Part shown: piece by piece, positions 38,242 to 48,212 of the stretch
Numbering within the stretch: position 1 is the stretch's first letter
Layout: every line of letters begins with the position of its first letter
DNA from: Vreelandella sulfidaeris
GTDB taxonomy: Bacteria; Pseudomonadota; Gammaproteobacteria; Pseudomonadales; Halomonadaceae
DNA: 64,000 nucleotides
Reading direction: 5' to 3'
NCBI GenBank assembly: GCA_007182875.1
Contig: AP019515.1
Span: forward strand, 124,001-188,000
Program-made: the position numbers and the translations under genes
Notes under the pieces: generated by a model
What the model saw: the letters and a program-made list of their open reading frames with translations, nothing else
Database searches by the model: none
Told to the model about the DNA's origin: nothing

Positions 38242-40088
38242 TTAAGAAACCTGAACAACGCGGAACATGCCGGCATCCATGTGATAGAGAAGGTGGCAGT
38301 GGAACGCCCAACTGCCCTCGGCGTCTGCAGTGATCAGCGCAGACACGCGCTCGCCGGGCTTCACGTTCAAGGTGTGTTTGCGCGGAATCAATTCACCCTG
38401 GCCGTTTTCCAGCTCCATCCACATGCCGTGGAGGTGGATAGGATGCTCCATCATGGTGTCGTTAATCAGAATTAGGCGCAGCCGCTCATCTTTCTCAAAA
38501 TGAATAGGGCCGGTCACTTCGCTAAACTTCTTACCGTCGAACGACCACATATAACGCTCCATATTGCCGGTCAGGTGCAGCTCAAGCTCACGGCCTGGCT
38601 CACGGCGATCAGGCCATGGTGTGAACGCTTTGAGATCCCGGTAAACCAATACGCGTCGTTCGTCAGGATCAATGCCGATTCCCGCCTGGTTATAGCGAGA
38701 GCCCGGCTGAGCTTCACCGGCGAGAAGCAAACCATTTGCGCCTATTTTGGCCTGCTCGGCTGCCATCCCCATAGTAGAGTGATCCATGCCTTGCATGTTG
38801 GACATACCGGAGTGATCCATCCCAGCCATGCTGGAATGATCCATCCCCGACATGTTGGACATGCCAGAGTGATCCATCCCCGACATGTTGGACATGCCAG
38901 AGTGATCCATCCCCGCCATGTTGGAGTGATCCATACCGCCCATACCGTGGGCACCCATGGCTTCCATGCCGCGGTCGGCAATTTGGCGGCGCTTGGGAAT
39001 CTCCGCCTGCATGCCTTCACGCGGGCTAGCGTGGCGCGAGCGTAGCCACTCCGATCCATGGCTTCGGCGAAGATGGTATAGGCTCGATCATCTTCTGGTG
39101 AAACAAGCACATCGTACGTTTCCGCCACGCCAATACGGAACTCATCAACAGGCACGGGTTGCACTGGCTGGCCATCGGCGGCCACCACGGTCATCTTCAG
39201 GCCAGGTATACGGACATCGAAGTATGACATGGCCGAACCGTTAATCACGCGTAGCCGTACCCGCTCACCGGCCTTGAACAGCGCGTTCCAGTTTTCCTGG
39301 GGAGTGGCCGTTGAGCAGGTAGGTATAAGTGCTGCCGGTGACATCGGCGATATCCCGCGAGCTCATACGCATTTGGGCCCACATACCGCGCATCTCGGCG
39401 GTTTGTGAGAAACCCTTTCGCGTACATCGGCGAAAAATCAGCAATCGTGCGCTCTTGGAAGTTGTAATAGCCTTCCATGGTTTTCAGATTACGGAACACC
39501 GACATCGGTTCTTCAAAGGTCCAGTCGGTGAGCAGTAACACATGCTCACGGTCGTAACGGATAGGCTCGCGCTCGGCGGCGTCGATAATCAGCGGCCCCG
39601 CATGGCCTAGCTGTTCCTGCAGACCTGAGTGGCTGTGGTACCAGTAGGTGCCGTTCTGCCTGACAGGGAAACGATAGGTAAAAGTTTCACCAGGGGCGAT
39701 ACCGGCAAAACTGACACCAGGCACACCATCCATTTCCGGCGGTAGAATAAGACCATGCCAGTGGATGGAGGTGGACTCGTCCAGCAGGTTGGTGACACGC
39801 AGTACGGCGTCTTGACCTTCTTTCAAACGAATCAGCGGGCCAGGACTGGTACCGTTAATGGTAATTGGTTGGGCTTCTTGTCCGTCAATAGGCAACGATT
39901 CACGGCGGATCGCCAGCGATACCTCGGGTCCTTCTTCAACGCCCTGCGCGTAGACATTGCTGCGGCCCCAGGGTTTGCCCAGGCGGGGTTAATCCCATTG
40001 CCGCAGCGGAACCTATTCCTAGGGCAGCGCCGCCTTTTAGGACCTGCCGGCGAGAAAGCGGGTGAGAAATGATGCTTGAGCGTGCCAT
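38242..40088 (-). pseudogene. copA: Multicopper oxidase CopA (PcoA type), second copy, frameshifted
   Basis: Tat signal (HPLSRRQVLKGGAALGIGSA), then SIHWHGLILPPEMDGVPGVS, NGTYWYHSHSGLQEQLGH, a Met/His/Asp-rich insertion (38780-38960, repeated MSNMSGMDHSGM) and C-terminal HPIHLHGMWMELENGQGE and WAFHCHLLYHMDAGMFRVVQ. All four copper ligand clusters are present. Breaks near 39985, 39410, 39310 and 39030. Preceded by a CopR-type element at 40135 and located after the copS kinase gene. Confidence 0.85.
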
Positions 40089-40123
40089 GTGTAACTCCCA
40101 TCAATGATGAATGGCACCATCTT

Positions 40124-40150
40124 GATGGAAGAAGCTGAATCAAAGCTGAA
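40124..40150 (-). promoter_or_regulatory. CopR-type promoter element, second copA
   Basis: Minus strand TTCAG (40150-40146), 6 nt, TTCAG (40139-40135), 10 nt, then CAAGAT, a weak -10. About 47 bp upstream of the ATG at 40088, so copAB can be transcribed separately from copRS. Confidence 0.65.
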
Positions 40151-41435
40151 TAGTGATTAATTAATCACTTCAACTGCAAGAGGCAACGTAACCGTAACGC
40201 GCAGTCCACCCAGTGGACTACGCTCAAAGCGCGAGTGCCCTGAGTAGCGGGCAATTAACTGCGCAAGAATCGACAGGCCTAAGCCGTAGCCGGGACGGCG
40301 TTCATCCATCGTGTGCCACGCTCTCCCAAGCGCGAAAGATCTTCTTCTGCAACGCCGAAACCGTCATCATCAGTGGTGAGCGTGAGTGTGGTAGCGGAGG
40401 CGGCAATATCGCAATTAACGCACCTATTCGCCCATTTGCCAGCGTTATCGAGCACGATGCCTAATATTTCAGAAAAGTCGTGAGCCTCAATAGGCACGGT
40501 CTTTCTCGCCTGCCGAGTGGGCGAGGTTGAAGATACGCTCAGGGTAAAGGCTGCGGAACATCTCGATGAGCCGTGAACTATCACGCGTGACGTTGGCCAT
40601 TCGCCCCGCGTTAGGGCCTGCAATACGTGAGCGACGCAGCTCCGCATCCAGCTGGGCGTTAATATCCTCAATACGGCTGAGCAGTTTATGGCGTCGGGTT
40701 TCATCAATGGGCCGATTGCCACGCAGTACTTGGGTAACGGCTGCCAGCGGGTTTTAATGCATGTGATAGGTTCGCGACCGACTCTCTGGAGCGCTTCAAG
40801 CGAAGGTCAATGTCATCCATAAACCAGTTCAACTGGTCGACTAATTCATCTAGCTCAGAAGGGCTATTAATGACAAGCGATCACGTTTGCCCGCTCGCAA
40901 TGCTTCAAGCTGTTGACGCAGTTGCCAGAGTGGCTTGAGTCCACGATTAACCGCTAACATGTTGAGTATGATGAGCATTCCTAACAGCGCGCTGGCAATC
41001 CCACCGACCCACCAGTGCAATGTTGCAAGCCCTGCTTCTACTTGAGAGAAGTCCTCACCCACCAGCAGCACACCCTGCGTGCCCTGCCATTCAAAATGGC
41101 GACGATAGACGAGCATGTGTTGCTCGCCGCGATTCACGTCTATTAGAGCATCACCGCTTTCATCTAGCAGCGAAGCCAGCTGTTGCTGCCATTGTGGGTC
41201 GGAAGCGCTGACCGAGCCGTTGAAGCGGAGTACGTAGAGATGATGAAAGACTTGATAGCCTTGGCTAACCGAGTCAAGCGCGGCAGGCACGGCGGCTTCA
41301 CCTTGCTCAAGCTGCGTGACGGCATGGTCGGCTTCGCGCTGAAGACGCTCACCCAAAATCCCGAGCAAGATTCTGTAGCAGTATGCCATGCAGTAGCCAG
41401 GTCGTCACCACTACGAATAGTGCCACGCCTCCTAG

Positions 41436-42983
41436 CCCGGATTTCTCATAGGTCCCCAGCAAGTCTCGCAGACTGTGCGGGTTACCGCCATTACCGCTCA
41501 TTGGCGGCCGTGACTGATCAATAATCGATCAATTTCTGTTGTCCGGACACGGCCCCTTTCCCCATTGAGTCGGGCCGGGGAGCCCAGGCTTCTATTCCGG
41601 AACCAGTTGACGCACCAGGTCAGAGAGTTCGTCTTTGTAAGGATAGGCATCGCTCATCAACACCCGTATGCGTCGAGTGTTGCGAATGATGACCGCGCCC
41701 ACCTTGATCAGCTTCAGCCGCAGGTTACTGGCGCTCATTCTCTCGAAGGGGTCTTCTTCAAGTGGGCCCGTAATCGCTCGAACAACGTGTAGGCAAAGCC
41801 CGATAAGAGCAACCGCCACTGATTGGTCCACCACCGCGTGCTGGAGGTGCGATCTGCGAACAGACACAACTGCTGATCCTTGATCCGGTTTTCCATGTCA
41901 CCCCGGCACAGTATTGCTCGTAGTAGAGTTTAACGCCGTCGTCGTAACGGGAGCTGAGAATGAACCTGGGGTTGGCACCCAGTTCGCCCTCCTCCAGACG
42001 CGCGATCACCCAGCGGGGTGTTTCCAGGTGTGGGCCTGGTACTGGAATCGATAGGTGGCGCAGACTTTTCACCCAGTTCGTTGTGAGCCTTGCGAACCAG
42101 CATCGAGGGTACGTCTACCTCCTTGAGCAGCCGGCTGTTCTTGCTGAGGCCCACCAGATAGTCCACGTTGTTCCGGTCGCACCAGCTCAGCAATCGGGGA
42201 CGGTAAAAGCCGCTGTCACCCGGAACACGATGCGGGTATTCGTCCAGTACTGCCGGATGAATTTCACCAGCAGGGCCAGAATGGCCCAGCTGTGGCGGCT
42301 GTCGCTTCGGTTGCTGGTGCGCAGGTAGTTCACCAGCAGATGGCGACCGCAGAACACGTACAGTGGGAAGTAACAATGGTGATTGTAGTAGGCGTTAAAG
42401 AACTTGCCGGGCTGGTCGCCATGCACCGGAACGTCGGTGCCATCAAAATCCAGCACAATTTCCTTGGGTGGAGTCTCGTGCTGTTCAATGAAGTGATGCC
42501 ACAGCAGTTCGTGGGCCTTGACCACGGCCTGCCGGTCTACGCGCTGCTCCATTCGGCACAGTGTTGATTTGCCCGCTAGAATGGCCGCTTCGCCAGTCGC
42601 GGTCTGAAGTGCCTGGTCAGCGCGTAACGTTTCGTGATCGTTCAGATCTTCGTATCCGGCGGCTACGCCAAAGACCCGTTGCCGGATCATGGTTTGAAGC
42701 TTGTGGCGAACCAGTACCGGATTACGGGCATCGTCCAGCACCGTAGCCAGGCGCTGAGTGAGCTGGTGTTGGTTGTCGACTTCGCGAAGCAAAAGCAGGC
42801 CGGCATCGGAGGTGATATGACCACCGGAGAAATCGGCTTCAATTTGACGGCGAGACAGTGGCGAGAAGGTCAGTTTTCAGGTACCATTTTGGATAGCGGC
42901 TGTTGGTGCTTGGTGAACGGTGTAAGGTCCTGAAACTATAGCACTTTCAGCCGCTTTCTTTATCCCCTCATGAGAAATCCGGG
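41436..42983 (-). mobile_element. IS1380-family element, copy 2, inserted in copS
   Basis: Perfect inverted ends CCCGGATTTCTCAT at 41436 and ATGAGAAATCCGGG ending 42983, flanked by CTAG on both sides (41432-41435, 42984-42987). 1548 bp. Excision would rejoin the copS signal-anchor reading. Confidence 0.9.
41592..42897 (-). pseudogene. IS1380-family transposase, copy 2, frameshifted
   Basis: Homologous to 33648-34952 (RVFGVAAGYEDLNDHETLRA, EIVLDFDGTDVPVHGDQPGK, YFPLYVFCGRHLLVNYLRTS) but with many substitutions, so a separate family member and not a recent copy. Ends LSDLVRQLVPE. Breaks near 42850, 42225, 42060 and 41850. Confidence 0.8.
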
Positions 42984-43039
42984 CTAGCCAGGCGAGTAGT
43001 CGAAAACGTAAACTGCGCCGATCAATGTGAAGCAAAGAA

Positions 43040-43684
43040 ATACCCTGGCCGCGGCGAGTTTGGATAATTGATTTGCCTAGATAACGGCGCAGACGAGCGA
43101 TATAGACTTCGACCAAGTTAGGTGCGGCGGCATCCTGTTCCAGGGCATAGAGCTGCTCTAATAACTGCTCTTTGGAGTGAATGCGATCTGGATGCAGCAT
43201 TAAGTAGCGTAGTAATCGAAACTCTGTCGCCGTTAGCGAACGCCAAGTTTCTCCCTCTAGGCATACTCGTTGACCTGCTTCATCCAGCGATACGCCATTG
43301 AGCGTCACAACTTGAGATAACTGACCAGACTGCCTGCGCAGCAGTGCCTTCAAACGGGCCATAAGCTCGGCTTCATGGAAGGGTTTAGCTAGGTAATCAT
43401 CGGCACCCGTTTCAAGACCAATGACTTTATCTTCCCAAGTATCGCGCGCCGTCAAGATCAAGATAGGCGTGCTGCGTTTTGCTTGCGCCACTGGGCTAGT
43501 AGATCTAGTCCCGAGCCATCGGGCAAACCGGATCTAAGATAGCCAGCTCGTAATGCTCGGTTGCCATTAGCGACTTGGCCGCTTTCAATGAAGCGGCCAA
43601 GTCGACAAGGTAACCGTTGTCCTTGAGACTCTCTGCCAAGCTTTCTGCCAGCAAATCATCATCTTCGAGTAGCAACAGTTTCAT
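43040..43684 (-). pseudogene. copR: Response regulator CopR/CusR (OmpR family), frameshifted
   Basis: Receiver domain MKLLLLEDDDLLAESLAESL (acidic pair), phospho-Asp region AILD near 43530, ILILTARDTWEDKVIGLETG (T/K switch) and GADDYLAKPFHEAELMARLK; winged-helix effector ATEFRLLRYLMLHPDRIHSK and PNLVEVYIARLRRYLGKSII. Breaks near 43520 and 43060. Likely binds the TTCAG-N6-TTCAG elements (inference from the OmpR family's direct-repeat sites and from their distribution). Downstream of the cupredoxin gene. Confidence 0.85.
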
Positions 43685-43698
43685 GGGTAAACGTCAGA

Positions 43699-44202
43699 TT
43701 AGAAAGTAAAATTGCCGTACATGCCGGATTCGTAATGGCCGGGAATGTTACAAGCATACTCTAGCTCGTTAGTATTATCAGGAACACTCCATAATAGAGT
43801 CCCGGTGTCACCAGGTGCAATTGTGACGCCTGCCATGCTCATATTGGCCATATCGTGGCCTTCACCTTGTGACATGTTTGACATGTCATGACCTTCGCCA
43901 TTTGCCATGTCTAGCATCATTTTCGATGCTCTTCATGGGCTTCTTTACTGCCAATCACAAATTCATGCTCTAAATTGCCGGTGTTGGTGATTTCAAATTT
44001 AACCACCTCCCAGCCGCCAGTTCTAGCTCTTCAGGGTCGAACCACATATCGCCAGCCTCGAGACTGATCGTGCGGTCGACGTCAGACTCAGTTAGGCCGC
44101 TATCCCCGCCGCCATGGCCAGGTGCAGCCCACGTGGCGCTTGTTACTAAGCCTAGTGAAAGAGCAAATAAAGACGTTACTAAAGTGTTTTGCGCATGGTC
44201 AT
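43699..44202 (-). pseudogene. copI: CopI-like periplasmic cupredoxin, frameshifted
   Basis: Signal peptide SLFALSLGLVTSATWAAPGH, then AGDMWFDPEELELAAGGWE, FEITNTGNLEHEFVIGSKEA in other frames, a Met/His insertion (MANGEGHDMSNMSQGEGHDM) and the copper site YACNIPGHYESGMYGNFTF with Cys, His and Met ligands. Length about 168 residues. Start either 44202 (MTMRK) or 44196. First gene of the copIRS unit; CopR-type element at 44247. Confidence 0.8.
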
Positions 44203-44487
44203 TTACCTCAGAGGTTATTGCCACTTGTTCTTTATACGGTGTTAACCTGAAACGAGCCTGAACCTAACGTAATAATAGGATCTGCTGCACAACAGTATTT
44301 CTAATATGATGATGGATCCTGACTAGATACTGCTCTCTAATTAGTGTCAACACTGCAGCAATGACTTTTCGTCTTTTGGTGCAATGCCTATGGCAGCATC
44401 CGCCTAAACCTCAGTGTACGGCCCACAAGAAGGCGACCGTTAATGTTCGATCTCTGGATCGGCTCTACAAGGTGGTTGCCCTGTTGG
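44203..44487 (-). promoter_or_regulatory. Promoter region of copI-copRS with CopR-type element
   Basis: Minus strand TTCAG (44262-44258), 6 nt, TTCAG (44251-44247), 10 nt, TATAAA at 44231-44236, about 29 nt upstream of the ATG at 44202. The remainder up to 44487 has no gene. Confidence 0.7.
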
Positions 44488-45761
44488 TCACCCATTCGGT
44501 GATGTCACCCTTGTCAGCACCGCCGTAATCAACAGGACAACCACGACCAGCACCACCTCCAGCGCAATACTGCGCTGCAAACGTCGTGGGGCTGTTGCGT
44601 CGCCGCTCTCAAAGGCAGGTACAAGCCGCCACTTGTTCGCGGCAGCAAATAACAGCAGCACCGCGACAATCAATACTTTGCCGATCAAGAACTGTCCATA
44701 TGCCGTGGTGAGCAGGTGTGAGACCGCCTGTTAGCAGCGTGGCCAACGTGACGCCCGCCAGTACCAACACGCCAACTCCGCCCATGGCGAGTTGCCCGAA
44801 ACGGGTCAGAATACGGGCGGTATTGCCGTGGTTGTAATGTTGCCCCACTAAGTGGAACAGCGGCCACAGCGAGGCTACCCAGAACGCCGCCGCCATCAAG
44901 TGAATGATCAGCAAGCCAGCCAGAACGAGGCGTGGGGTGTTCACCGTATGTCCCACCTGCACGAACGCCAGCATCACCAGTAACACGCCCACTAGGCTCA
45001 AGCTATTGGCTGTTTTGAGAGTGTTAAGTTATTGAGCTGAATCGCCTGGACCAACAGCAAGCCAGTTACCACCAGTATCAGCCGGGTCCCGGACGCACCC
45101 TCGAACACGATCCCGAGTAGCATTGGGTTGGTTGCAGCCGCTATATTGCCGCCCCAAGGTAACCAGCTTCTAAAGGCCACTGGAACAGAATCAGGATAAT
45201 CCCGGCCCAGACAGCAAGGACACCCATGCGGGCGACGTGCCTCCGGTCATGTTCAGGAGTTGGGGAAATGCTAGACGAAACAACACGGCTCCCGTCGCGA
45301 CTAGGGCACTGAGGTAAACCCCGGCCGCCACGAGAATCATCGCGACGGTCCAGACGTCGAGGCTATTTACGGAGAACCACCAGGCCATGGGTCGGGGCTC
45401 GACCGAGAAGTTAAAACCGTCGGTCATCATGTGCCCGTCATCCGATAGGCCGCGCCAGCATACCTGGTAGTCCCCAGCCGAAAGAATTTCACCTGGTTTT
45501 ACGAAGTAGCGTTCGACCTGTTCACTGCCTGGCTGACCATCAAGAGGAACAGAGCCGTCCGGGCCTGTCACTTCAAACTGGGTGATACGCATCATGCCAC
45601 CAAACTCAATGCCAATCTCTGCTGGGGAATCCTGAATGGTCACGCCATCCTTAGGTGAAGTGCTTGCGCCCCTTCATGGGCCAGCACTGGGATTGCTAGC
45701 GACAGCAACAGCGTTGCTAAGGTAGCGTGAATGATAGGGAGCGAACTCGTCTTCTTTGCAT
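44488..45761 (-). pseudogene. copD: CopC-CopD fusion, copper resistance/import protein, frameshifted
   Basis: N-terminal signal (ATLATLLLSLAIPVLAHEGA, with the mature His that binds copper in CopC), then AEIGIEFGGMMRITQFEVTG and YQVCWRGLSDDGHMMTDGFN (CopC fold, HxMTD-like His). From about 45380 the CopD membrane part follows: VWTVAMILVAAGVYLSALVA, IAAATNPMLLGIVFEG, MAAAFWVASLWPLFHLVGQH, IGKVLIVAVLLLFAAANKWR. Fusions of this order occur in YcnJ-type proteins. Breaks near 45700, 45195, 44995 and 44700. CopR-type element upstream. Confidence 0.75.
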
Positions 45762-46116
45762 ACCGTATCCTTATATATTTTAGGGTTGAATGGATGCCGT
45801 TACTTCATCGCGGAGGCGCTAAAACTGATTCGGCTGAGCCTTCTTACATCGTTCATCTGCCCTGTTTGGCGAACAAGGCGCATGGCGTCGTGCTTTCTTC
45901 ATGGAAATGAGTCGGTGTTATAACGTGCCAACCTGAAACAGGGCTGAAAATGGCGGAAAAATGATCTGTGACAACACTTAGGTATTGGGATCGGTTTCTC
46001 CTTTACCTTTGGGCCACCTATAGGTTGTAGGTTTATAACGAAAGCTAACTCCGCCTTCTTCCATTTTTAATGGATAAGGCGATGTCTCGACCAACAACAT
46101 GATAAGAGGAAATATC
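45762..46116 (-). promoter_or_regulatory. Divergent region with CopR-type promoter element of copCD
   Basis: Minus strand TTCAG (45948-45944), 6 nt, TTCAG (45937-45933), 10 nt, TATAAC at 45917-45922. On the other side, an AGAGGA site precedes the Met-rich gene at 46117. A short minus-strand frame (45978-46115, ending YRWPKGKGETDPNT) looks protein-like but I cannot place it. Confidence 0.65.
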
Positions 46117-46659
46117 ATGGTTAAGCACAAGATGATCTTTGCCATTGGTCTGGCTGCAAGCCTCAGTGTCCCCAGCAGCGCCATTTTCGCTCAAGGTATG
46201 AGCCAAGGCGCCCAAGGTCAGGGCAATATGATGGACGGCCAAGTCGGTATGGGTTCGGGCATGATGATGGGCAGTCAAGAAGACATGTACCCAGGAATGA
46301 TGATGGGAGGGCAAAGCGGGATGATGCCTTGTCCAATGATGGGAGGCATGGGGAGCATGGGCGGTATGCTCGACGAGCAGCAGATGAGTACCATGCGTGA
46401 GATGCGCCAAGAACACCGCGCGGCCCAGCTTGAGCGGATGGGCGAATTGATGAACCTGCGCGACGACATGATGCAAATCATGCAGACTGAACGCCCTGAA
46501 CAATGGAAAGTAAAGACGCTGCATGCTCAAATGGCCAGCCTTCATGGCGATATGATGGCTGATAACGTGCGCATGCATAACCAGATGCAGGACTTACTAA
46601 CCGACGAGCAGCGTGAACAAATGAGTGGAAGCATGCCCAGCCACCATGGCTCGCAATAA
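46117..46659 (+). CDS. Spy/ZraP/CpxP-like Met-rich periplasmic protein
   Basis: Intact 180-residue protein: signal peptide KMIFAIGLAASLSVPSSAIF ending AQG, then a Met/Gly-rich stretch with MMMG, MYPGMMMGGQSGMMPCPMMG, followed by a helical part EQQMSTMREMRQEHRAAQLE, LMNLRDDMMQIMQTERPEQW, LLTDEQREQMSGSM. The helical hairpin with LTDEQREQ is typical of the Spy/CpxP (LTxxQ) superfamily; the Met-rich half suggests Cu(I) binding. First gene of a small plus-strand unit with a membrane peptide and DUF411 protein. Confidence 0.7.
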   Translation: MVKHKMIFAIGLAASLSVPSSAIFAQGMSQGAQGQGNMMDGQVGMGSGMMMGSQEDMYPGMMMGGQSGMMPCPMMGGMGSMGGMLDEQQMSTMREMRQEHRAAQLERMGELMNLRDDMMQIMQTERPEQWKVKTLHAQMASLHGDMMADNVRMHNQMQDLLTDEQREQMSGSMPSHHGSQ

Positions 46660-46699
46660 GCCATGGGGATTGCCTATTCCTTATAGGAGTGATGCCATA

Positions 46700-46829
46700 A
46701 TGAACGCGAAATGCTTTGCTTTATGGGGTCAATGGGGTGGTTAGGCTGGTTGATGCCCTGGCCATGCTGTTATTAGTTGGCTTGGCGATCGCGTCGCTGG
46801 CCAAGTACCTCTTCAGTCGTTCACGTTAA
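46700..46829 (+). pseudogene. Small single-pass membrane protein, frameshifted
   Basis: Starts at 46700 after GGAGTGATG. Corrected reading MNREMLCFMGSMGWLGWLMP followed by LAMLLLVGLAIASLAKYLFS, one membrane helix with an aromatic/Met N-terminus. Similar to the peptide at 13850-14001 (ends ALIKYLF versus SLAKYLF). Two one-base losses. No named family. Confidence 0.45.
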
Positions 46830-46842
46830 GGAGTTGAAAATA

Positions 46843-47254
46843 ATGCGACATATGACAACCAAACTTTTGCTCTCGGGTTTCATGCTGCTTGGGACGGTCT
46901 CCGCTCAAGCGGCGTTACCGCCAGAGGCAACACTGTATAAAACCCCAGTGCGGCTGCTGTGATGAATATGCGCGCCATCTTGAGAAACTTGGCGTAGACG
47001 TCACCATTATTGATGACGTCGAGCTGGGTGATATCAAGCAGCAGGCGGGCGTTCCCTATGGTCTGGGATCGTGCCATACCATCGAAATAGGCGAGTATTG
47101 GGTTGAAGGTCACCTTCCGATGGAAGCCGTAAAGGCGCTGTTTGAGCAACAGCCTAAAATAGATGGAATTGGTTTAGCAGGTATGCCGATTGGTACGCCA
47201 GGTATGCCAGGGCCACAAGACGGTCCTTACGATGTCTACGCGTTTACAGACTAG
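46843..47254 (+). pseudogene. DUF411 copper-associated protein, second copy, frameshifted
   Basis: Signal TTKLLLSGFMLLGTVSAQAA, then LPPEATLYKTP and (shifted) QCGCCDEYARHLEKLGVDVT with the CxCC motif, GSCHTIEIGEYWVEGHLPME and the C-terminal AGMPIGTPGMPGPQDGPYDV. Same family as 8071-8514 but divergent. One break near 46945. Confidence 0.75.
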
Positions 47255-47458
47255 GAAGATGAGCAGTTTATGACCCTTTAATTGAGTGATCAAAGCTGGC
47301 CTGTTGGTTGCGGTGCTCTTTCGCTGACTCTAAAGCTTTTCATTTATAAAAATTCTACCGATTTCGCTTACGTCAACCATATTGTTTACGGCTCGAGAGT
47401 TTTCACATAGCCTCGGCCAAAAGCAGCCTATTATTTGCGTCTATCAAACTAATTAAAA
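47255..47458. other. Intergenic, no gene seen
   Basis: Boundary between the copper cluster and the plasmid backbone. No recognisable gene, terminator or repeat. Confidence 0.3.
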
Positions 47459-48131
47459 TTAGAGACAGTGCAAGTATTTCTCAGTAGTTGCGACCGAGGC
47501 ATGGCCCAGTCGGTCGCGCACGTAGAGCAAGGCATAGGTCTGAGCCTTGGATTGCATCATTGAGTACAGCGTATGCGTGGGATTGGTGATGGCACTCAGG
47601 AGATCAATCGATTGATGCTTGCTTAGCACCCAAATTACGGTTCGTGGCGTCTTCAGCGTGACATCTGCGGTCGTACGTCTTCCTCCACTCGCACCGACGT
47701 GAGCGAGGAGGCCTGTAGGTTGCCTAACCATTACCGTTTTCATGGCATACGGAACAGTCATCACCCAACCACACTTGGTGCCATACCGATAGAATGCGCA
47801 AAGAAGTCGTAGCCGGGCATTCACCGTTGCTGCGGCAAGGCACCGCCCTCGGGGCTTAGGTTCCAGCCCGGAACTCCGCGAATACCGTAGTTTCTCGGTC
47901 ATTGCCCACATCACGCCAGTCAATAGCATTCACCTCACACCAGCCAAAGAACTGATACAACGCTTTCCGGCATGTTATCCACGACTTCCTGGATTGAACC
48001 CTGCCACGCTTGATCAGATGCGCTATACAAATGTCCAGGGCTTCCTCAGTAATCTTTCCCTCCCTAGATATAAGGATTGGAAAGCCGGTGTAATTTGGGT
48101 TTGAACTTGCTCGTGCTGGAGAAGAATCCAT
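47459..48131 (-). pseudogene. Tyrosine recombinase (integrase) remnant
   Basis: N-terminal core-binding domain KITEEALDICIAHLIKRGRV and ALYQFFGWCEVNAIDWRDVG; then VNARLRLLCAFYRYGTKCGW and, at the end, YVRDRLGHASVATTEKYLHC with the GH and catalytic Tyr. The central part with the catalytic Arg and HxxR boxes is missing or severely reduced (about 47560-47700). Breaks near 47900. Probably a dead copy of a plasmid or transposon integrase. Confidence 0.65.
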
Positions 48132-48212
48132 TCTGCGCTTCTACCAGGGTGTATCACTTTGGCAATCGGTAATCAGCCAAGCTGGCGCACGTACCAGGTG
48201 CCTATGATAATA

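Larger units (their letters stand above)
40157..43035 (-). pseudogene. copS: Copper-sensing histidine kinase CopS/CusS, split by IS1380 and frameshifted
   Basis: N-terminus (about 43035-42984) SLRFRLLAWL is the first membrane segment, interrupted by IS1380; after the element it resumes GVALFVVVTTWLLHG, then the periplasmic loop LQREADHAVTQLEQGEAAVP, second membrane segment WWVGGIASALLGMLIILNML, HAMP linker, H-box NLSHALK near 40750, N-box LGIVLDNAGKWANRC and G-box DDGFGVAEEDLSRLGERG, ending RVTVTLPLAVEVIN at 40157. Breaks near 41370, 40865, 40755, 40480 and 40300. Even with shifts corrected the IS insertion would inactivate it. Confidence 0.85.

Noticed and set aside
38500-39045. Plus-strand frame with repeated HARVIHPRHVG opposite CopA
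   Set aside because: Reverse reading of the Met/His/Asp repeats of the second CopA.
45978-46184. Minus-strand frame ending YRWPKGKGETDPNT
   Set aside because: The end looks protein-like, but the frame overlaps the ribosome binding site of the Met-rich gene and has no recognised family; left as a note only.
46045-46578. His/Leu-rich minus-strand frame opposite the Spy-like gene
   Set aside because: The His-rich composition is produced by the ATG-rich sense strand; the plus-strand frame has a signal peptide and ribosome binding site.
47459-48131. Integron integrase with attI/attC
   Set aside because: No integron-specific insert, cassette array or attC-like repeat was seen; the fragment is a generic tyrosine recombinase.
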